Positions 1 through 10,177 of a DNA stretch of 64,000 nt are shown here, piece after piece. The notes beneath the pieces are model-generated. The model was not told the DNA's origin and did not search any database. It saw nothing but the letters and a program-made list of their open reading frames with translations. Both the position numbers and the translations under genes were made by a program. Source of the DNA: Flavobacterium granuli (GTDB taxonomy: Bacteria; Bacteroidota; Bacteroidia; Flavobacteriales; Flavobacteriaceae); contig NZ_FQWO01000011.1 in NCBI RefSeq assembly GCF_900129705.1, positions 85,468 to 149,467 of the forward strand, given 5' to 3'. The stretch's first letter is position 1; every line of letters starts with the position of its first letter.

Positions 1-66
1 GGAGAGGCTTATATGTTTTATTTAGTAGGTAGTTTTGATCTAATTAAATACAAAATTTAAAAATAA

Positions 67-996
67 ATGATAGTAGATAGTTTTATATGGATTTGCTTTT
101 TAGGGTTTGTCCTAGTAATGTTAGGAGTAGATTTAGGTGTTTTTCATCGAAAATCGCACGAAGTAAAAATTAAGGAAGCGCTTATTTGGAGCGCTGTATG
201 GATATCCCTCGCCTTAATTTTCAATTATGGTGTTTATATTTTCATGGGCAAAGAAAAAGCAATTGAGTTTTTAACCGCTTATGTTATTGAAAAATCATTG
301 AGTATTGATAATCTGTTTGTCTTTATTATGCTTTTTGCCTATTTTAATATTGATAAAAAGTACCAGCACAAAATACTATTTTGGGGGATTTTAGGGGCTT
401 TAGTAATGCGTGCCATTTTTATTTTCGCAGGTGTAGCACTTATTAGTAAGTTTCATTGGATTATATATGTTTTTGGCGCAATACTTATTTATACGGGTAT
501 TAAAATGCTCTTTCATAAAGACAAAGAGATTGAACCGGATAAAAATCCATTGGTACGGTTATTTAAGAAATTCCTTCCTGTTACAGAAGAAACACACGGA
601 GGTAAATTTTTTGTAAAATTGAAAGGTCAAAGATTTGCAACACCACTATTTGTTGTTCTTCTTATTGTAGAATTTACCGATTTGATTTTTGCGGTCGATT
701 CAATACCTGCAGTTCTTTCTATTACAAACGATACGTTTATCGTTTTCACCTCTAATGTTTTTGCAATACTGGGTTTAAGAGCATTGTATTTTGCTTTGGC
801 TGGAATTACAAAATACTTCCACTATTTAAAATATGGTTTATCGGTAATATTAGTTTTTGTAGGAATAAAAATGACATTTGTCGATTTCTATAAAATTCCA
901 ATAGTCTATTCATTAATGGTAATATGTGGGATATTACTTGTTTCTGTTTTGCTTTCTGTTGCTTTTCCAAAAAATAAAGATTTAATAAATAACTAA
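67..996 (+). CDS. TerC/Alx family integral membrane protein
   Basis: A 309-residue polytopic inner-membrane protein of the TerC/Alx family, whose members are linked to manganese or other metal-ion export and to tellurite or alkaline pH response. The family hallmarks are visible: an N-terminal helix with a buried acid in LGVDLGVFHRK, the stretch EKSLSIDNLFVF near residue 75, and a second acidic membrane motif EFTDLIFAVDSIPAV near residue 203. About eight or nine hydrophobic segments span the protein. Length matches the Alx type (about 310-330 residues). The start is the first ATG after the upstream A/T-rich leader. The zinc-ribbon gene starts 12 bases downstream, so the two are probably cotranscribed. 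The family call is firm; the substrate is unknown. Confidence 0.9.
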   Translation: MIVDSFIWICFLGFVLVMLGVDLGVFHRKSHEVKIKEALIWSAVWISLALIFNYGVYIFMGKEKAIEFLTAYVIEKSLSIDNLFVFIMLFAYFNIDKKYQHKILFWGILGALVMRAIFIFAGVALISKFHWIIYVFGAILIYTGIKMLFHKDKEIEPDKNPLVRLFKKFLPVTEETHGGKFFVKLKGQRFATPLFVVLLIVEFTDLIFAVDSIPAVLSITNDTFIVFTSNVFAILGLRALYFALAGITKYFHYLKYGLSVILVFVGIKMTFVDFYKIPIVYSLMVICGILLVSVLLSVAFPKNKDLINN

Positions 997-1007
997 AATT
1001 GAATATT

Positions 1008-1253
1008 ATGAATTGTCCAAGTTGTAAAGTTCCACTTGTTATGTCTGACAGGCAAGGGATTGAGATTGATTATTGCCCGCAATGTCGAGGAATATGGCTA
1101 GATCGAGGTGAGCTAGATAAAATAATAGAAAGGTCAGGAAATGAGCCATTAAGCAGCCCTCAGTTCAATAGACAAGCTTTTGAGCGTCAGCCACAGCAAG
1201 CTTACTATAAGGAACATAAGAAAAAGCATTGGTTGAACGAATTGTTTGATTAA
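1008..1253 (+). CDS. Small zinc-ribbon (TFIIB-type) protein
   Basis: An 81-residue protein with two CxxC knuckles, CPSC near residue 3 and CPQC near residue 27. The second is followed by RGIWLDRGELDKI, the signature of the zf-TFIIB small-protein family. The C-terminus is Gln- and Lys-rich and low in complexity. A TTG nine bases upstream is also in frame, but the ATG at 1008 places the first zinc knuckle directly at the N-terminus, as is usual in this family, so it was chosen. The gene lies 12 bases after the TerC gene and is probably in its operon. Function is unknown; metal binding through the four cysteines is inferred. Confidence 0.8.
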   Translation: MNCPSCKVPLVMSDRQGIEIDYCPQCRGIWLDRGELDKIIERSGNEPLSSPQFNRQAFERQPQQAYYKEHKKKHWLNELFD

Positions 1254-1322
1254 TCCATTTTAATCTCTTGTTTAATACCGCATTATTTTGTTGAATAGTG
1301 CGGTTTATCTCTTTTCATTTAT

Positions 1323-1967
1323 TTATCGAAGCCTAATTACCGCAGGGCTACCTTCAAAAAAACGCATAGCATTTTCTACCGAAGTGACAAAATCTTCCTT
1401 TTGTTGGCTCATGGAAGCTTCTGCATAGGTATATTTTCTGGCTCTCAATATGGCTACAAAAAACTGTACTTCTTTGATTTCTTCAGTGTCTTTATCAATA
1501 ATAGAGAGTGTTTTTCCAGCATAATCCACATATATTTTGTCACCGGCCTTGTGATTCATATGTATTACTGGATTGACATGTTTACTCCATACTTTGTAAT
1601 GATGAGTAAATTGTGAACTCCTGTAACCATTAGGGTTTATGGCAATATATTGCTCCCACATATGTTGTATGGTAACGCCAACTTTTTTTAGTTCGCATTC
1701 CATTTTAGGGAAAAAATTATGGAGTGTCTGCAATATGGGACTAATGGATTCCACAGTAGCCTGTGCAAACAAAAGCTCCACTTCTGCATCTGTTTTTTCA
1801 TTAATTAATTCAAGGCTTAATCCTAGAACTTTGAATAAAGAAATATACTTCTTTACCGTATTCCTGGAAAGAGATAAGTACTTGCTTATAAATAACTTAC
1901 TCTTTCCATCACAATAGAATTTAATTACTTTTCTAATTTTACTCATGTCTGTTATTTTGTTTGCCAT
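1323..1967 (-). pseudogene. istA: Truncated IS21-family transposase (IstA N-terminal part)
   Basis: A 214-residue N-terminal piece of an IstA-type transposase; full-length IstA has roughly 500 residues. It shows the N-terminal helix-turn-helix (about residues 17-45) and the start of the DDE catalytic core with the first aspartate in DKIYVDYAGKTL (about residues 142-153). The reading frame ends a few residues after EGSPAV, just where the second catalytic aspartate segment should begin. No IstB partner follows. The gene reads away from the tandem terminal repeats at 2051-2129, as in an intact IS21 left end, so this is a 3'-deleted insertion sequence that cannot move itself. Confidence 0.85.
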
Positions 1968-2050
1968 AATCCGTATTTTTTTAACGAATGTATGGTGCTA
2001 ACAACATGAAAAAGTCAGTAGTTTTTAATAATCAATTTACCCCAAAATCA

Positions 2051-2129
2051 GGTGGTCAATTTGAACTAGAAAGTGGTGATCAATTTACACTGGAATAGGG
2101 TGTTCAATTTGACCGGTTTTTCCACCTTA
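2051..2129. repeat. IS21-type terminal repeats, copy A
   Basis: Three tandem copies of a GGTGGTCAATTT-like motif start at 2051, 2075 and 2099 (24-bp spacing), ending in TTTGACCGGTTTTTCCACC. Multiple spaced terminal repeats are typical of IS21-family ends, and the truncated istA gene reads away from them. The outer border lies around 2123-2129, inside the start of the neighbouring S24 regulator. A related end occurs in the same orientation at 11510-11586. Confidence 0.75.
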
Positions 2130-2860
2130 GAGCGCAACATAAAATTTCACAGGAGAAGTTGGCCGAATCACTTAGTATTGCCAGGGGACGGTATGTCAAA
2201 TATGAAGACGGTACCTCGGAAGCTCCTTATGATATCCTAAAGAAGATCGCTTATCATTTTCATATCAGTATTGATTTACTATTGTCAGTAGACGTTCGTA
2301 AAATTGATGTTCAAGATTTGATTAATTTAGAAAACAACCGACTTATTCTACCCATCCAAGTGGACCAGAATGGGAATGATAGTATAGAGATTGTTACCGA
2401 AAAGGTAAAGGCAGGCTATCTTACAGGCTATTCAGATCCTGAGTATATTGAAAGCCTGCAACAGATTTCTTTGCCTTTTTTGGGTTCCGGGAAACATCGT
2501 GGTTTTCCAGTAGAGGGTGATTCAATGCCACCGCATGAGGATGGTTCTATTATTGTGGGACGCTATGTCGAGCATATCGGACAAATACAAGATAGTAGAA
2601 CTTATATCCTGATTACTAAAAATCAAGGGATGGTGTATAAGCGTCTTAATAAGAACAAAAAGAATGCATTGGTTTTAGAATCAGATAATCGGTTTTATCC
2701 TAACTATGAAGTTAAATTTTCTGAAATTCTCGAAATATGGGAATACCAATGTAATATTGGCCGGACTGACAGTAAGCAGCCCGTAACCGAAATGGAAAGT
2801 TTGAAAGAAATTTTATTAGAGTTGAAAAGAGAGGTTCAGGATTTGAAATTTAGGGGGTAA
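2129..2860 (+). pseudogene. XRE/S24 LexA-like regulator, 5' end removed by IS21 end
   Basis: A repressor of the XRE-HTH plus S24 peptidase type, as in LexA-like and phage C2-like proteins. The open frame reads from the IS border as LRAQHKISQEKLAESL, the middle of a helix-turn-helix, with no ATG before it. The first in-frame alternative start (TTG at 2159) falls inside the HTH. The C-terminal half carries the S24-like segment FPVEGDSMPPHEDGSIIVGR, with the usual Ser of GDSM, and a possible Lys in MVYKRLNK. A short coiled segment ends the protein. In Flavobacteria such genes often sit next to Y-family polymerase and DnaE genes; none remains here, although a DnaE fragment lies at 35 kb. It is probably inactive because the N-terminus is lost. 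Confidence 0.75.
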
Positions 2861-2946
2861 TAGAGCCTGAGTCAGGAGATTTCGGGGAGTCTGGGGCATT
2901 GCATAGATAGCAACATTGTGCAACAAAACTTTGATGATTGTACTTT

Positions 2947-3714
2947 CTAATATAATCTTTCAGTTCTTTTGGATAATTTCTCTATATAATCGTTCATGTT
3001 TTTGGCTAAATGGTAAAGTGGAAAAGCATCCTTAGATGCTATTTCTATTGTTATTGATTTTTTAAAAGTTCCTCAGCTTTTTCTAATCCAACTAAAAAAT
3101 TATCGCTTTTTGAATTTGCCCGAAACAGACTATATAATATTGATATATTCTTCCTTTAAATTTTCTGATAGTTTTTTGCAAATGATAAATGCAAGGTTTT
3201 GTTCAAAAGAATTCCATAGTTCATTTAATACGATTTCATTTCTAGCTGAATTGAGATCTAAATCATTATTTCCGTTTAGGTCAAGAACGATTAACATGGG
3301 AAAAGGCCAAAGCAAAACATTCTTTTTAGCGTTAAAACTGTATTCAGGAAATAAGCCTCTGGAGTAATTTATTCCATGTATTGAAAATGACGCATTTGAT
3401 TTAGTCAGTGTTTGTGTATGCGGTGTTAATTTAATCTTACCTGTATCATTAATTTCGATTGAATCTCCTTTCTTTTTTATTTCATTAGTTTCCCAGTGCA
3501 TTTGTAAGCTTAGACTATATTATTGTCCATTTACATTCGTTTCATTTGAATGCACATCAACTTTTTCAACAGGAATTCCATTTTGTTCTACTATTCCAAC
3601 TATTGCATTTCCAATATACCCGGATTCATCAAACTCTATTGATTCTTCGCGTATATTGGCATTTTCTGTCCAGTAATAACTTTTTAATTCTGCTGCTTTT
3701 TTTTTTGCGACCAT
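2947..3714 (-). pseudogene. Decayed reverse-strand gene with stop and frameshift
   Basis: Protein-like reading continues on the minus strand from ATG at 3714, but it is interrupted. The first 64 codons end in TAA (3520-3522), and the same frame then continues for over 120 codons to 3130. Two further short coding-like stretches lie in shifted frames: one ends LEKAEELLKNQ near 3059, the other contains YHLAKNMNDYIEKLSKRTE and stops at 2947. The second part carries LDLNSARNEIV, which recalls the end of HSP90-like ATPases, but I do not assign a family. Both possible products would be abnormally short. It is most likely a relic left beside the IS21 insertion. An alternative is two genuine small proteins of unknown role. 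Confidence 0.45.
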
Positions 3715-3837
3715 AATTATATTTTTTGGTTATATTCGTAAAGTACAAAATCTCGGTAAGTGCTATTGAAGGTTTAGTTCAACAGTAGCTATAACGGATT
3801 TAGGCAATTGGCTTAAGGGAAAGATGGTTTGTCTCCG

Positions 3838-3946
3838 GCCGGTTTGGCTTTCAGCCTCGGGTTCTATTTGGGATTATTTGCTTCGCCTGTTCGCTAGGCT
3901 CGGGTGGCAAATCCGAAGAATGAGCTTAATTTAGTTCCAAACCGGC
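3838..3946. repeat. Extragenic inverted repeat in the kinase leader region
   Basis: Between the decayed gene and the histidine kinase, GCCGGTTTGG (3838-3847) is matched by its exact reverse complement (3937-3946). The interior is GC-rich compared with its surroundings and contains TTGCTTCGCCTGTTCGCT, a close relative of a segment at 11352-11370. Outer sequences (ATAACGG near 3790 and CGTTAGGG near 3960) recall palindromic repeat elements often seen between genes in Flavobacteria. No gene was seen from 3715 to 4100. Confidence 0.45.
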
Positions 3947-4100
3947 TGTAATGCCAGAACGTTAGGGCACAGGGTAAAAACCACACGTTAAATGGAACGT
4001 TTGGTTTTTCTTGACAAAGGAGCCAAAGCTCAAAAATCAAAAGAGTCATTTTTACTCATGTTATGGTGGCACTTTTACAACCTTATTATAAAATTGAAAA

Positions 4101-7100
4101 ATGAATAGTAAACAATACAGCGATCTCCTATTCGACCAAGCTAAAGACTTGATTTGGATGGTTGACCATAAATTACATTTGATTTATGCCAATAAATCCT
4201 ATCTCAACCTGACGAAGGAAATAGAGGGTGTGGAAAAAGAACTAAATACTTCAATTTTACAGGGAGGACTGGGTGAGGGATATATTGAAAAGTGGAAAGC
4301 TTACTACCAAAGAGCCCTTTCAGGAGATTCTTTTACAATTGAAGAACATTTCTTCCACCCATTTAACAATGAGAAACAATATGGCCAAATTTCTTTCTTG
4401 CCAATAAAAGATAAAGACGGTAATGTCCAAAGTGTAGCTTGTCGAAATACTGATGTAACGAGCATTGTTCAAGAAAATTATCAAGCTAGATCGTTGATGG
4501 AGGCTTCATTAGATGTTTTTTGTACTATTGATGAAGGGGGAAATTTTGTTTACGTAAGTGAAGGAGCAAAATCGCATTGGGGATATACAGCAGAAGAGCT
4601 TTTAAATACACCCTATGTACGGTTGGTACTAGAGGAAGATATTGCAAAAACAAACCAAACTACGGAAGCAATTATTGCAGGTCAAAAAGTAAAACCTTTT
4701 GTTAACCGATACAAAAGAAAAGATGGTAGCATAGCATATAACCTATGGTCTGCCCGCTGGGATAGAGTTTACAAGCTTATGTACTGTGTAGCAAGGGATG
4801 TAAAGGAAACGATAAAACAAAAAGAATCGTTGGAACAAAATGAGAATCGATTCAAAGCATTAGTACAGGAAGGTTCTGATTTAATTGGCATATTAGATTT
4901 AGATGGTAATTACACTTATGTTAGCCCAACAAGTACCTCTATTTTTGGGATAGTTCCTGAAAATTTTATCGGGAAAAATGCTTTCGATTTTATCCATCCG
5001 GACGATAGAGAAAAGACCTTGCAGTTTCTACAAAAAATTATGGAGGAAAAAACAGTTAAGGTTGAGCCGTTTCGCTTTCAAAATAGTAAAGGGGAATGGC
5101 GTTGGGTTGAAACAGTACTAACCAATATGCTTGACAATATCGATGTAAAAGGCATCGTGGCCAATTCAAGGGACGTAACGGATAAAATTGACACAAGGAA
5201 ACAATTGGAAGCCAATGAACTGTTTAACCGAACGCTTCTGGAGAGCAGTCCTGATTGTTTAAAAGTAATTGATGCGGAAGGTAGAATCCAGTATATGAAT
5301 CTCAATGGGTTTTGTTTAATGGAGATTGACGATTTTACCAAATTTAAAAATAAAGAATGGTGGACGCTTTGGGGTAAGGATAATGAACTATTGGTGAAAA
5401 GTTCGGTAGAAAAAGCACTACTTGGTGAAACGGTGGAGTTTACGGCTTTTTGCCCTACAGCTAAAGGTAACCCCAAATGGTGGAACGTATTAGTGTCGCC
5501 CATAAAAAAAACAGGTGAAGACGTTAAAGAACTGCTTTCTGTATCACGTGATATTACAAAGAAAAAACAAGAAGAGCAACAACTAAAATTATTAAGCAGT
5601 GTAATAACCAACACCAACGATGCAGTATTAATTACTGAAGCCGAACCATTTGATGAGACAGGCCACAGAATTATTTATGTAAACGAAGCGTTTACAAAAA
5701 TGACTGGCTATACTGCTGAGGAAGTAATTGGTAAAACGCCACGTATTCTGCAAGGCCCTAATTCTGATTTTGAGGCTTTATCTAAGCTTGGAAAAGCTTT
5801 GCGTAATTGGGACGAATATGAAATAACTACCATAAATTATAAAAAAAATGGAGATGAATTTTGGGTACATTTTAATGTAACACCTGTAGCGGATGAAACT
5901 GGTTGGTACACTCACTGGATAGCAATTGAAAGAGATATAACTGAACAAAAAAACAAAGAGCTGGAACTTGCTTTGTTGGCTGAAATAAGCAAAAATTTTA
6001 GTGAAGAAGATGGACTTGAAGATGCCTGTAAAAATGTCAGTGAAAGCATACAAGCGTTCGGTAAATTCGATTTAGTTGAAATATGGTGTGTCAATCTGGA
6101 GCGAAGTCATCTACAACTATTCAGTCAGACACATACACATAATACTGCCACAATAAATGATAACTCAACTCAAAAGTTTGTTAAAGGAAAAGGTCTTCTG
6201 GGAAAAGTTTGGCAACTGAAAGATCGACAAATATGGGATAAGAAAACTATGAATGACCTATTTCTTCGCACAGAACTAAGCAAGCAGTTGCAGCTGAATT
6301 CAGTTGCTGGTATTCCGCTGCTTTTTCAAGAAGAGGTAATTGGCGTTTTAGTTCTGGGTTCTAATCATGATAGTCGTTTTCTTGAAAAATACAGCAACAT
6401 TATTCAACGGCTTGAAAGTTTTGTGGCTTCTGAAATTAATCGCAAAAAACTGGAAGGCGATTTAAAACACTTATATAATGCAATTCCTGATATAGTAGGA
6501 ATTGCCGACATACAATGCAGGTTTTTGAACATCAATAAGGCCGGTTCAGAGCTGCTTGGATACACTAAGGAAGAACTGCTTAAAAACTCTCTAAAGGACA
6601 TTATTTTTCCAGAAGATTTGTTCAGGTTGTCTGATGTTTTACAGTCGTTTCAGAACGGTATCATTAATCAAATTTTTGAAGCAAGGTTTCTCCCTAAAAC
6701 GGGTCATTTTATCGTTTTGAGTGTGCAATGCGTTTTTAATCCGCAAGAAGAATTAATATACATATCGGCCAAAGACATTACAGAAGAAAACAAACTGAGA
6801 AATCTGAATACACAAACCAACAAAATAGCTAAAATAGGTTCATGGGAAGTAGATTTTGAACAGAACAAGGCTTTTTGGTCTGATATGGTACACCAGCTAC
6901 ACGAAACCGATTCGAAAAACTTTTCACCTGATCTTGCTATGTCTATCAATTTCTACCGTGAAGATTTTCGTCCTATGATTACCAATTTGATCAGTAAAAG
7001 CTTAGAAGATGGCTCAGAGTTTGATTTTGAAGCAGTAATCGTTACAAATAATAAAAGAGAGCGATGGGTAAGAGCCATTGGCAAAGTGGAAAGGTTCAAT

Positions 7101-9731
7101 GGGATAACGAAACGAATTTCCGGCAGTTTGCAGGATATTTCAGAAATTAAAGAAACCGAATTTCGTCTACAATCGCTATCCAATAATTTACCAGGTGTTG
7201 TATTTCAATTTTATCTGTACCCCGATGGTAGAGATAAACTTAAACGTGTGAGTAGTGGAGCAAAAAATATTTGGGGCTTTACTGCCGAAGAGGCAATGCA
7301 AAACAATGAGCAAATTTGGAAACAGATTGAAAAAGGAGGGAGTTTAGAAGAACATAAAAAAAGTATTGCTCAATCAATTGAAACTAAATCACTTTGGAAA
7401 AACAAGTGGAAATATGTAATGCCTAATAATGAAATTAAAACCCATTTAGGCTATGGTACTCCAAGTTTTCTTGTAGATGGTACTGTTGTATTTAACTCTG
7501 TTATTCTGGATGTAACAGAAGAAACAAAACGAGATGAGTTGTTAGATCAAACCTCTCAGATGGCCCGAATCGGTAGTTGGGAAGTAGATTTAATTAACCA
7601 GAATGGTGACACTATGTACTGGTCATCAATGACCAAGGCAATAATGGAATGTGATATCAACTATAATCCATCCCTTACTAGTGGTTTTGAATTTTATACG
7701 GAGGAAAGTAAACAACGTATTCTAGAGGCCATAAATAAACTAATTAAAGAAGGAATCAACTTTGATGAAGAACTGTTATTGATTACGGCCAGGGGCAATG
7801 AACGATGGGTGCGCTGTATAGGACAAAGTGAACGAGTGGATAATATATGCACCAAAATTTTCGGAAGTTTGCAGGATATCCATGATAAAAAAGTGGTAGA
7901 AGAACAATTAGTTCAGGCACTTAATGATAAAAACAGAATTTTAGAACGCATAACAGAGGCATTTGTTGCCTTAGATAGCGATTGGCGCTATACTTATATG
8001 AATAAAAAGGCGGGAGAAATTTTCAATCTAAACCCGAAAGAAATGACTGGTAAGCATATCTGGACAGAATTTCCTGAGGGACTCAATAAGCCTTTTCATT
8101 TAGCTTATGAGAGAGCAATGGCAACTCAACAGTATATTTATTTTGAAGAGTATTATGAGCCGAATGATTTATGGTTCGAAAACCACATTTATCCATCTTC
8201 CAACGGACTGTCTATTTTCTTTAGAGATATTACCGAAAGAAAACGAAGTGAAAAACAATTGGCAAAAGCTTACGAAGAAAAAAATAATATTCTGGAAAGT
8301 ATTGGTGATGCGTTCTTTACTGTAAGTAATGACTGGATAGTTACATATTGGAACAAACAGGCTGAAAAGTTTTTAGGGCTTGCAAAGGAATTTATACTTG
8401 GAAAAAATCTTTGGGAAGTTTATTCTGACGCTATTGATTCTGATTTTTATAGACAATATCATTATGCATTAAAAACTGGTGAAAAGGTACGTTTTGAAGA
8501 GAAATATGAAACGTTGGGTAAATGGTTTGAAGTGAATGCTTATCCATCTGCAACTGGTCTTTCCATTTATTTTGCTGATGTTACCCTTAGAAAAGAAGCT
8601 GATGAACGTTTAATACAAGCCAACGAACGTTTTGAAAAAGTCACAGAGGCAACCAATGATGCCATATGGGACTGGGATATAGTAAATGATCAATTTTATA
8701 GATCTGATAATATCTATAAGTTTTTTGGAAGTAATACCTCCCGGGAGTTAAAAAGAGAACAATTTTGGCAGGATAAATTTCATCCGGATGATATCCAAAA
8801 GTTAAAAGAAAGTATCGAGAAATCAATAATTGACCCGAAAATAAATCGTTGGGAAGCAGAGTATAGAGTAATTGATGATAATGAAAATATTGTTCATGTC
8901 ATCGACAGAGGATTAATTATAAGGAAAAATAAGGGTAAAGCTATCAGAATGATAGGTGCAATGACTGATGTTTCTGAAAGTAAAAGACAAGAAGAAAAGT
9001 TATTAGAAATCAATCAAAAATTGGAGACTCAAACTAAAGAACTGCAAAGATCTAATGAAGAACTGGAGCAATTTGCTTTTATAACTTCTCATGATTTGCA
9101 GGAACCACTCAGGATGATCACTAGTTTTATGGATCAATTGAAAAGGAAATATGCTGATCAACTTGATGATAAGGCACTACAGTACATTCATTATGCCACT
9201 GATGGAGCCAAGCGAATGAAACAAATCATACTGGATCTATTGCTTTATTCCAGAGCCAACAGCCCTACTGAACAAAAAGAACCTATAAAGCTGAATGAAA
9301 TATTATCAGAGTTTTTACTGCTAAGAAGAAAGTTAATAGAAGAAAAGAATGCTATAATAAGTTATGATGACCTTCCTGTTTTGGTCACTTATAAGGCTGC
9401 TGTTACACAAATATTCCATTGCTTATTGGATAACGCATTAAAATATTGTAAAGAGAATATGCCACCAATTATAGATGTTCGTGTAAGAGAAAAAGGTGAT
9501 TTCTATGAGTTTGCAATAAAAGACAATGGTATAGGGATAGATGAAAGATTTTATGAAAAAATATTCATAATTTTCCAAAGATTACATAACAGGAAAGATT
9601 ATGAAGGGACAGGCATTGGATTGTCTGTAACAAAGCGTAGCGTGGAGTTTCTTGGAGGTGAAATTAGGCTTGAATCAAAAGTGGGAGAAGGGACAACGTT
9701 TTATTTCACAATTTTAAAAACTAAAAATTAG
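4101..9731 (+). CDS. Giant soluble hybrid-sensing histidine kinase (12 PAS, 1 GAF)
   Basis: A 1876-residue histidine kinase with no signal peptide or membrane segment, so it is presumably cytoplasmic. I count about twelve PAS modules, each ending in a D(V/I)T-type motif, for example RDVTDKI or RDITEQK. A GAF domain lies after the fifth (about residues 625-790). The fifth PAS looks LOV-like (GKTPRILQG) but lacks the photoactive cysteine. The C-terminus has the HisKA H-box SHDLQEPLRM with H1664, followed by an ATPase with the N-box LLDNALKYC, DNGIGI and a GTGIGL glycine box. No receiver domain is attached. The response-regulator gene begins 6 bases after the stop, so the kinase and three regulators form one operon. 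The ligands are unknown. Confidence 0.93.
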   Translation: MNSKQYSDLLFDQAKDLIWMVDHKLHLIYANKSYLNLTKEIEGVEKELNTSILQGGLGEGYIEKWKAYYQRALSGDSFTIEEHFFHPFNNEKQYGQISFLPIKDKDGNVQSVACRNTDVTSIVQENYQARSLMEASLDVFCTIDEGGNFVYVSEGAKSHWGYTAEELLNTPYVRLVLEEDIAKTNQTTEAIIAGQKVKPFVNRYKRKDGSIAYNLWSARWDRVYKLMYCVARDVKETIKQKESLEQNENRFKALVQEGSDLIGILDLDGNYTYVSPTSTSIFGIVPENFIGKNAFDFIHPDDREKTLQFLQKIMEEKTVKVEPFRFQNSKGEWRWVETVLTNMLDNIDVKGIVANSRDVTDKIDTRKQLEANELFNRTLLESSPDCLKVIDAEGRIQYMNLNGFCLMEIDDFTKFKNKEWWTLWGKDNELLVKSSVEKALLGETVEFTAFCPTAKGNPKWWNVLVSPIKKTGEDVKELLSVSRDITKKKQEEQQLKLLSSVITNTNDAVLITEAEPFDETGHRIIYVNEAFTKMTGYTAEEVIGKTPRILQGPNSDFEALSKLGKALRNWDEYEITTINYKKNGDEFWVHFNVTPVADETGWYTHWIAIERDITEQKNKELELALLAEISKNFSEEDGLEDACKNVSESIQAFGKFDLVEIWCVNLERSHLQLFSQTHTHNTATINDNSTQKFVKGKGLLGKVWQLKDRQIWDKKTMNDLFLRTELSKQLQLNSVAGIPLLFQEEVIGVLVLGSNHDSRFLEKYSNIIQRLESFVASEINRKKLEGDLKHLYNAIPDIVGIADIQCRFLNINKAGSELLGYTKEELLKNSLKDIIFPEDLFRLSDVLQSFQNGIINQIFEARFLPKTGHFIVLSVQCVFNPQEELIYISAKDITEENKLRNLNTQTNKIAKIGSWEVDFEQNKAFWSDMVHQLHETDSKNFSPDLAMSINFYREDFRPMITNLISKSLEDGSEFDFEAVIVTNNKRERWVRAIGKVERFNGITKRISGSLQDISEIKETEFRLQSLSNNLPGVVFQFYLYPDGRDKLKRVSSGAKNIWGFTAEEAMQNNEQIWKQIEKGGSLEEHKKSIAQSIETKSLWKNKWKYVMPNNEIKTHLGYGTPSFLVDGTVVFNSVILDVTEETKRDELLDQTSQMARIGSWEVDLINQNGDTMYWSSMTKAIMECDINYNPSLTSGFEFYTEESKQRILEAINKLIKEGINFDEELLLITARGNERWVRCIGQSERVDNICTKIFGSLQDIHDKKVVEEQLVQALNDKNRILERITEAFVALDSDWRYTYMNKKAGEIFNLNPKEMTGKHIWTEFPEGLNKPFHLAYERAMATQQYIYFEEYYEPNDLWFENHIYPSSNGLSIFFRDITERKRSEKQLAKAYEEKNNILESIGDAFFTVSNDWIVTYWNKQAEKFLGLAKEFILGKNLWEVYSDAIDSDFYRQYHYALKTGEKVRFEEKYETLGKWFEVNAYPSATGLSIYFADVTLRKEADERLIQANERFEKVTEATNDAIWDWDIVNDQFYRSDNIYKFFGSNTSRELKREQFWQDKFHPDDIQKLKESIEKSIIDPKINRWEAEYRVIDDNENIVHVIDRGLIIRKNKGKAIRMIGAMTDVSESKRQEEKLLEINQKLETQTKELQRSNEELEQFAFITSHDLQEPLRMITSFMDQLKRKYADQLDDKALQYIHYATDGAKRMKQIILDLLLYSRANSPTEQKEPIKLNEILSEFLLLRRKLIEEKNAIISYDDLPVLVTYKAAVTQIFHCLLDNALKYCKENMPPIIDVRVREKGDFYEFAIKDNGIGIDERFYEKIFIIFQRLHNRKDYEGTGIGLSVTKRSVEFLGGEIRLESKVGEGTTFYFTILKTKN

Positions 9732-9736
9732 ACACT

Positions 9737-10177
9737 ATGAATACAAATAATTTGAAATTAGCACATATTCTTCTTGTAGAGGACAATGAGGGTGATGTTT
9801 TACTCACACTCGATGCTTTTGAAGAGAGTAAGTTTCAAACTCAGGTCAGTGTAACTAGAAATGGACAAGAGGCATTAGACTTCCTTTATTGTAAAGGGGA
9901 TTTTTCAGACGCACTAAAACCTGACTTGATTCTCCTGGATATTAACATCCCAATATTGAGTGGTCATGAAGTGTTGGCCATAATTAAGCAAGATGAATAC
10001 TTAAAAAAAATTCCTGTCATCATGCTGACCACATCTTCTTGTCAAGGGGATATAGAAAAGGCATATAATAAATATTGCAACAGTTATATTCAAAAGCCTT
10101 TGGAAATGGAAGAATTTATCAAGGCAGTTCTAAAAATTGAAGAATTTTGGCTTCAGCTAACAACACTTTCTAAATGA
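9737..10177 (+). CDS. Rcp1-like single-domain response regulator
   Basis: A 146-residue stand-alone receiver domain. Features visible are the acidic pair in VEDNEGD, the phosphorylation aspartate in LILLDINIP, the Thr/Ser in MLTTSS and the Lys in YIQKPLE. The long beta3-alpha3 region and the terminal EEFW motif place it with the Rcp1-type regulators that partner phytochrome-like and PAS-rich kinases. It starts 6 bases after the giant kinase and overlaps the next gene by 4 bases, so it is very probably the direct phosphoacceptor of that kinase. There is no output domain, so the signal must be passed on by protein contact. Confidence 0.9.
   Translation: MNTNNLKLAHILLVEDNEGDVLLTLDAFEESKFQTQVSVTRNGQEALDFLYCKGDFSDALKPDLILLDINIPILSGHEVLAIIKQDEYLKKIPVIMLTTSSCQGDIEKAYNKYCNSYIQKPLEMEEFIKAVLKIEEFWLQLTTLSK

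Noticed and set aside
3110..3367. 85-codon plus-strand frame
   Set aside because: It is antisense to the better-supported minus-strand remnant and shows no family features.
5674..5830. Possible LOV photoreceptor domain in the giant kinase
   Set aside because: The LQGPNSD part is LOV-like but the NCR motif with the photoactive Cys is replaced by TPR, so I call it an ordinary PAS.
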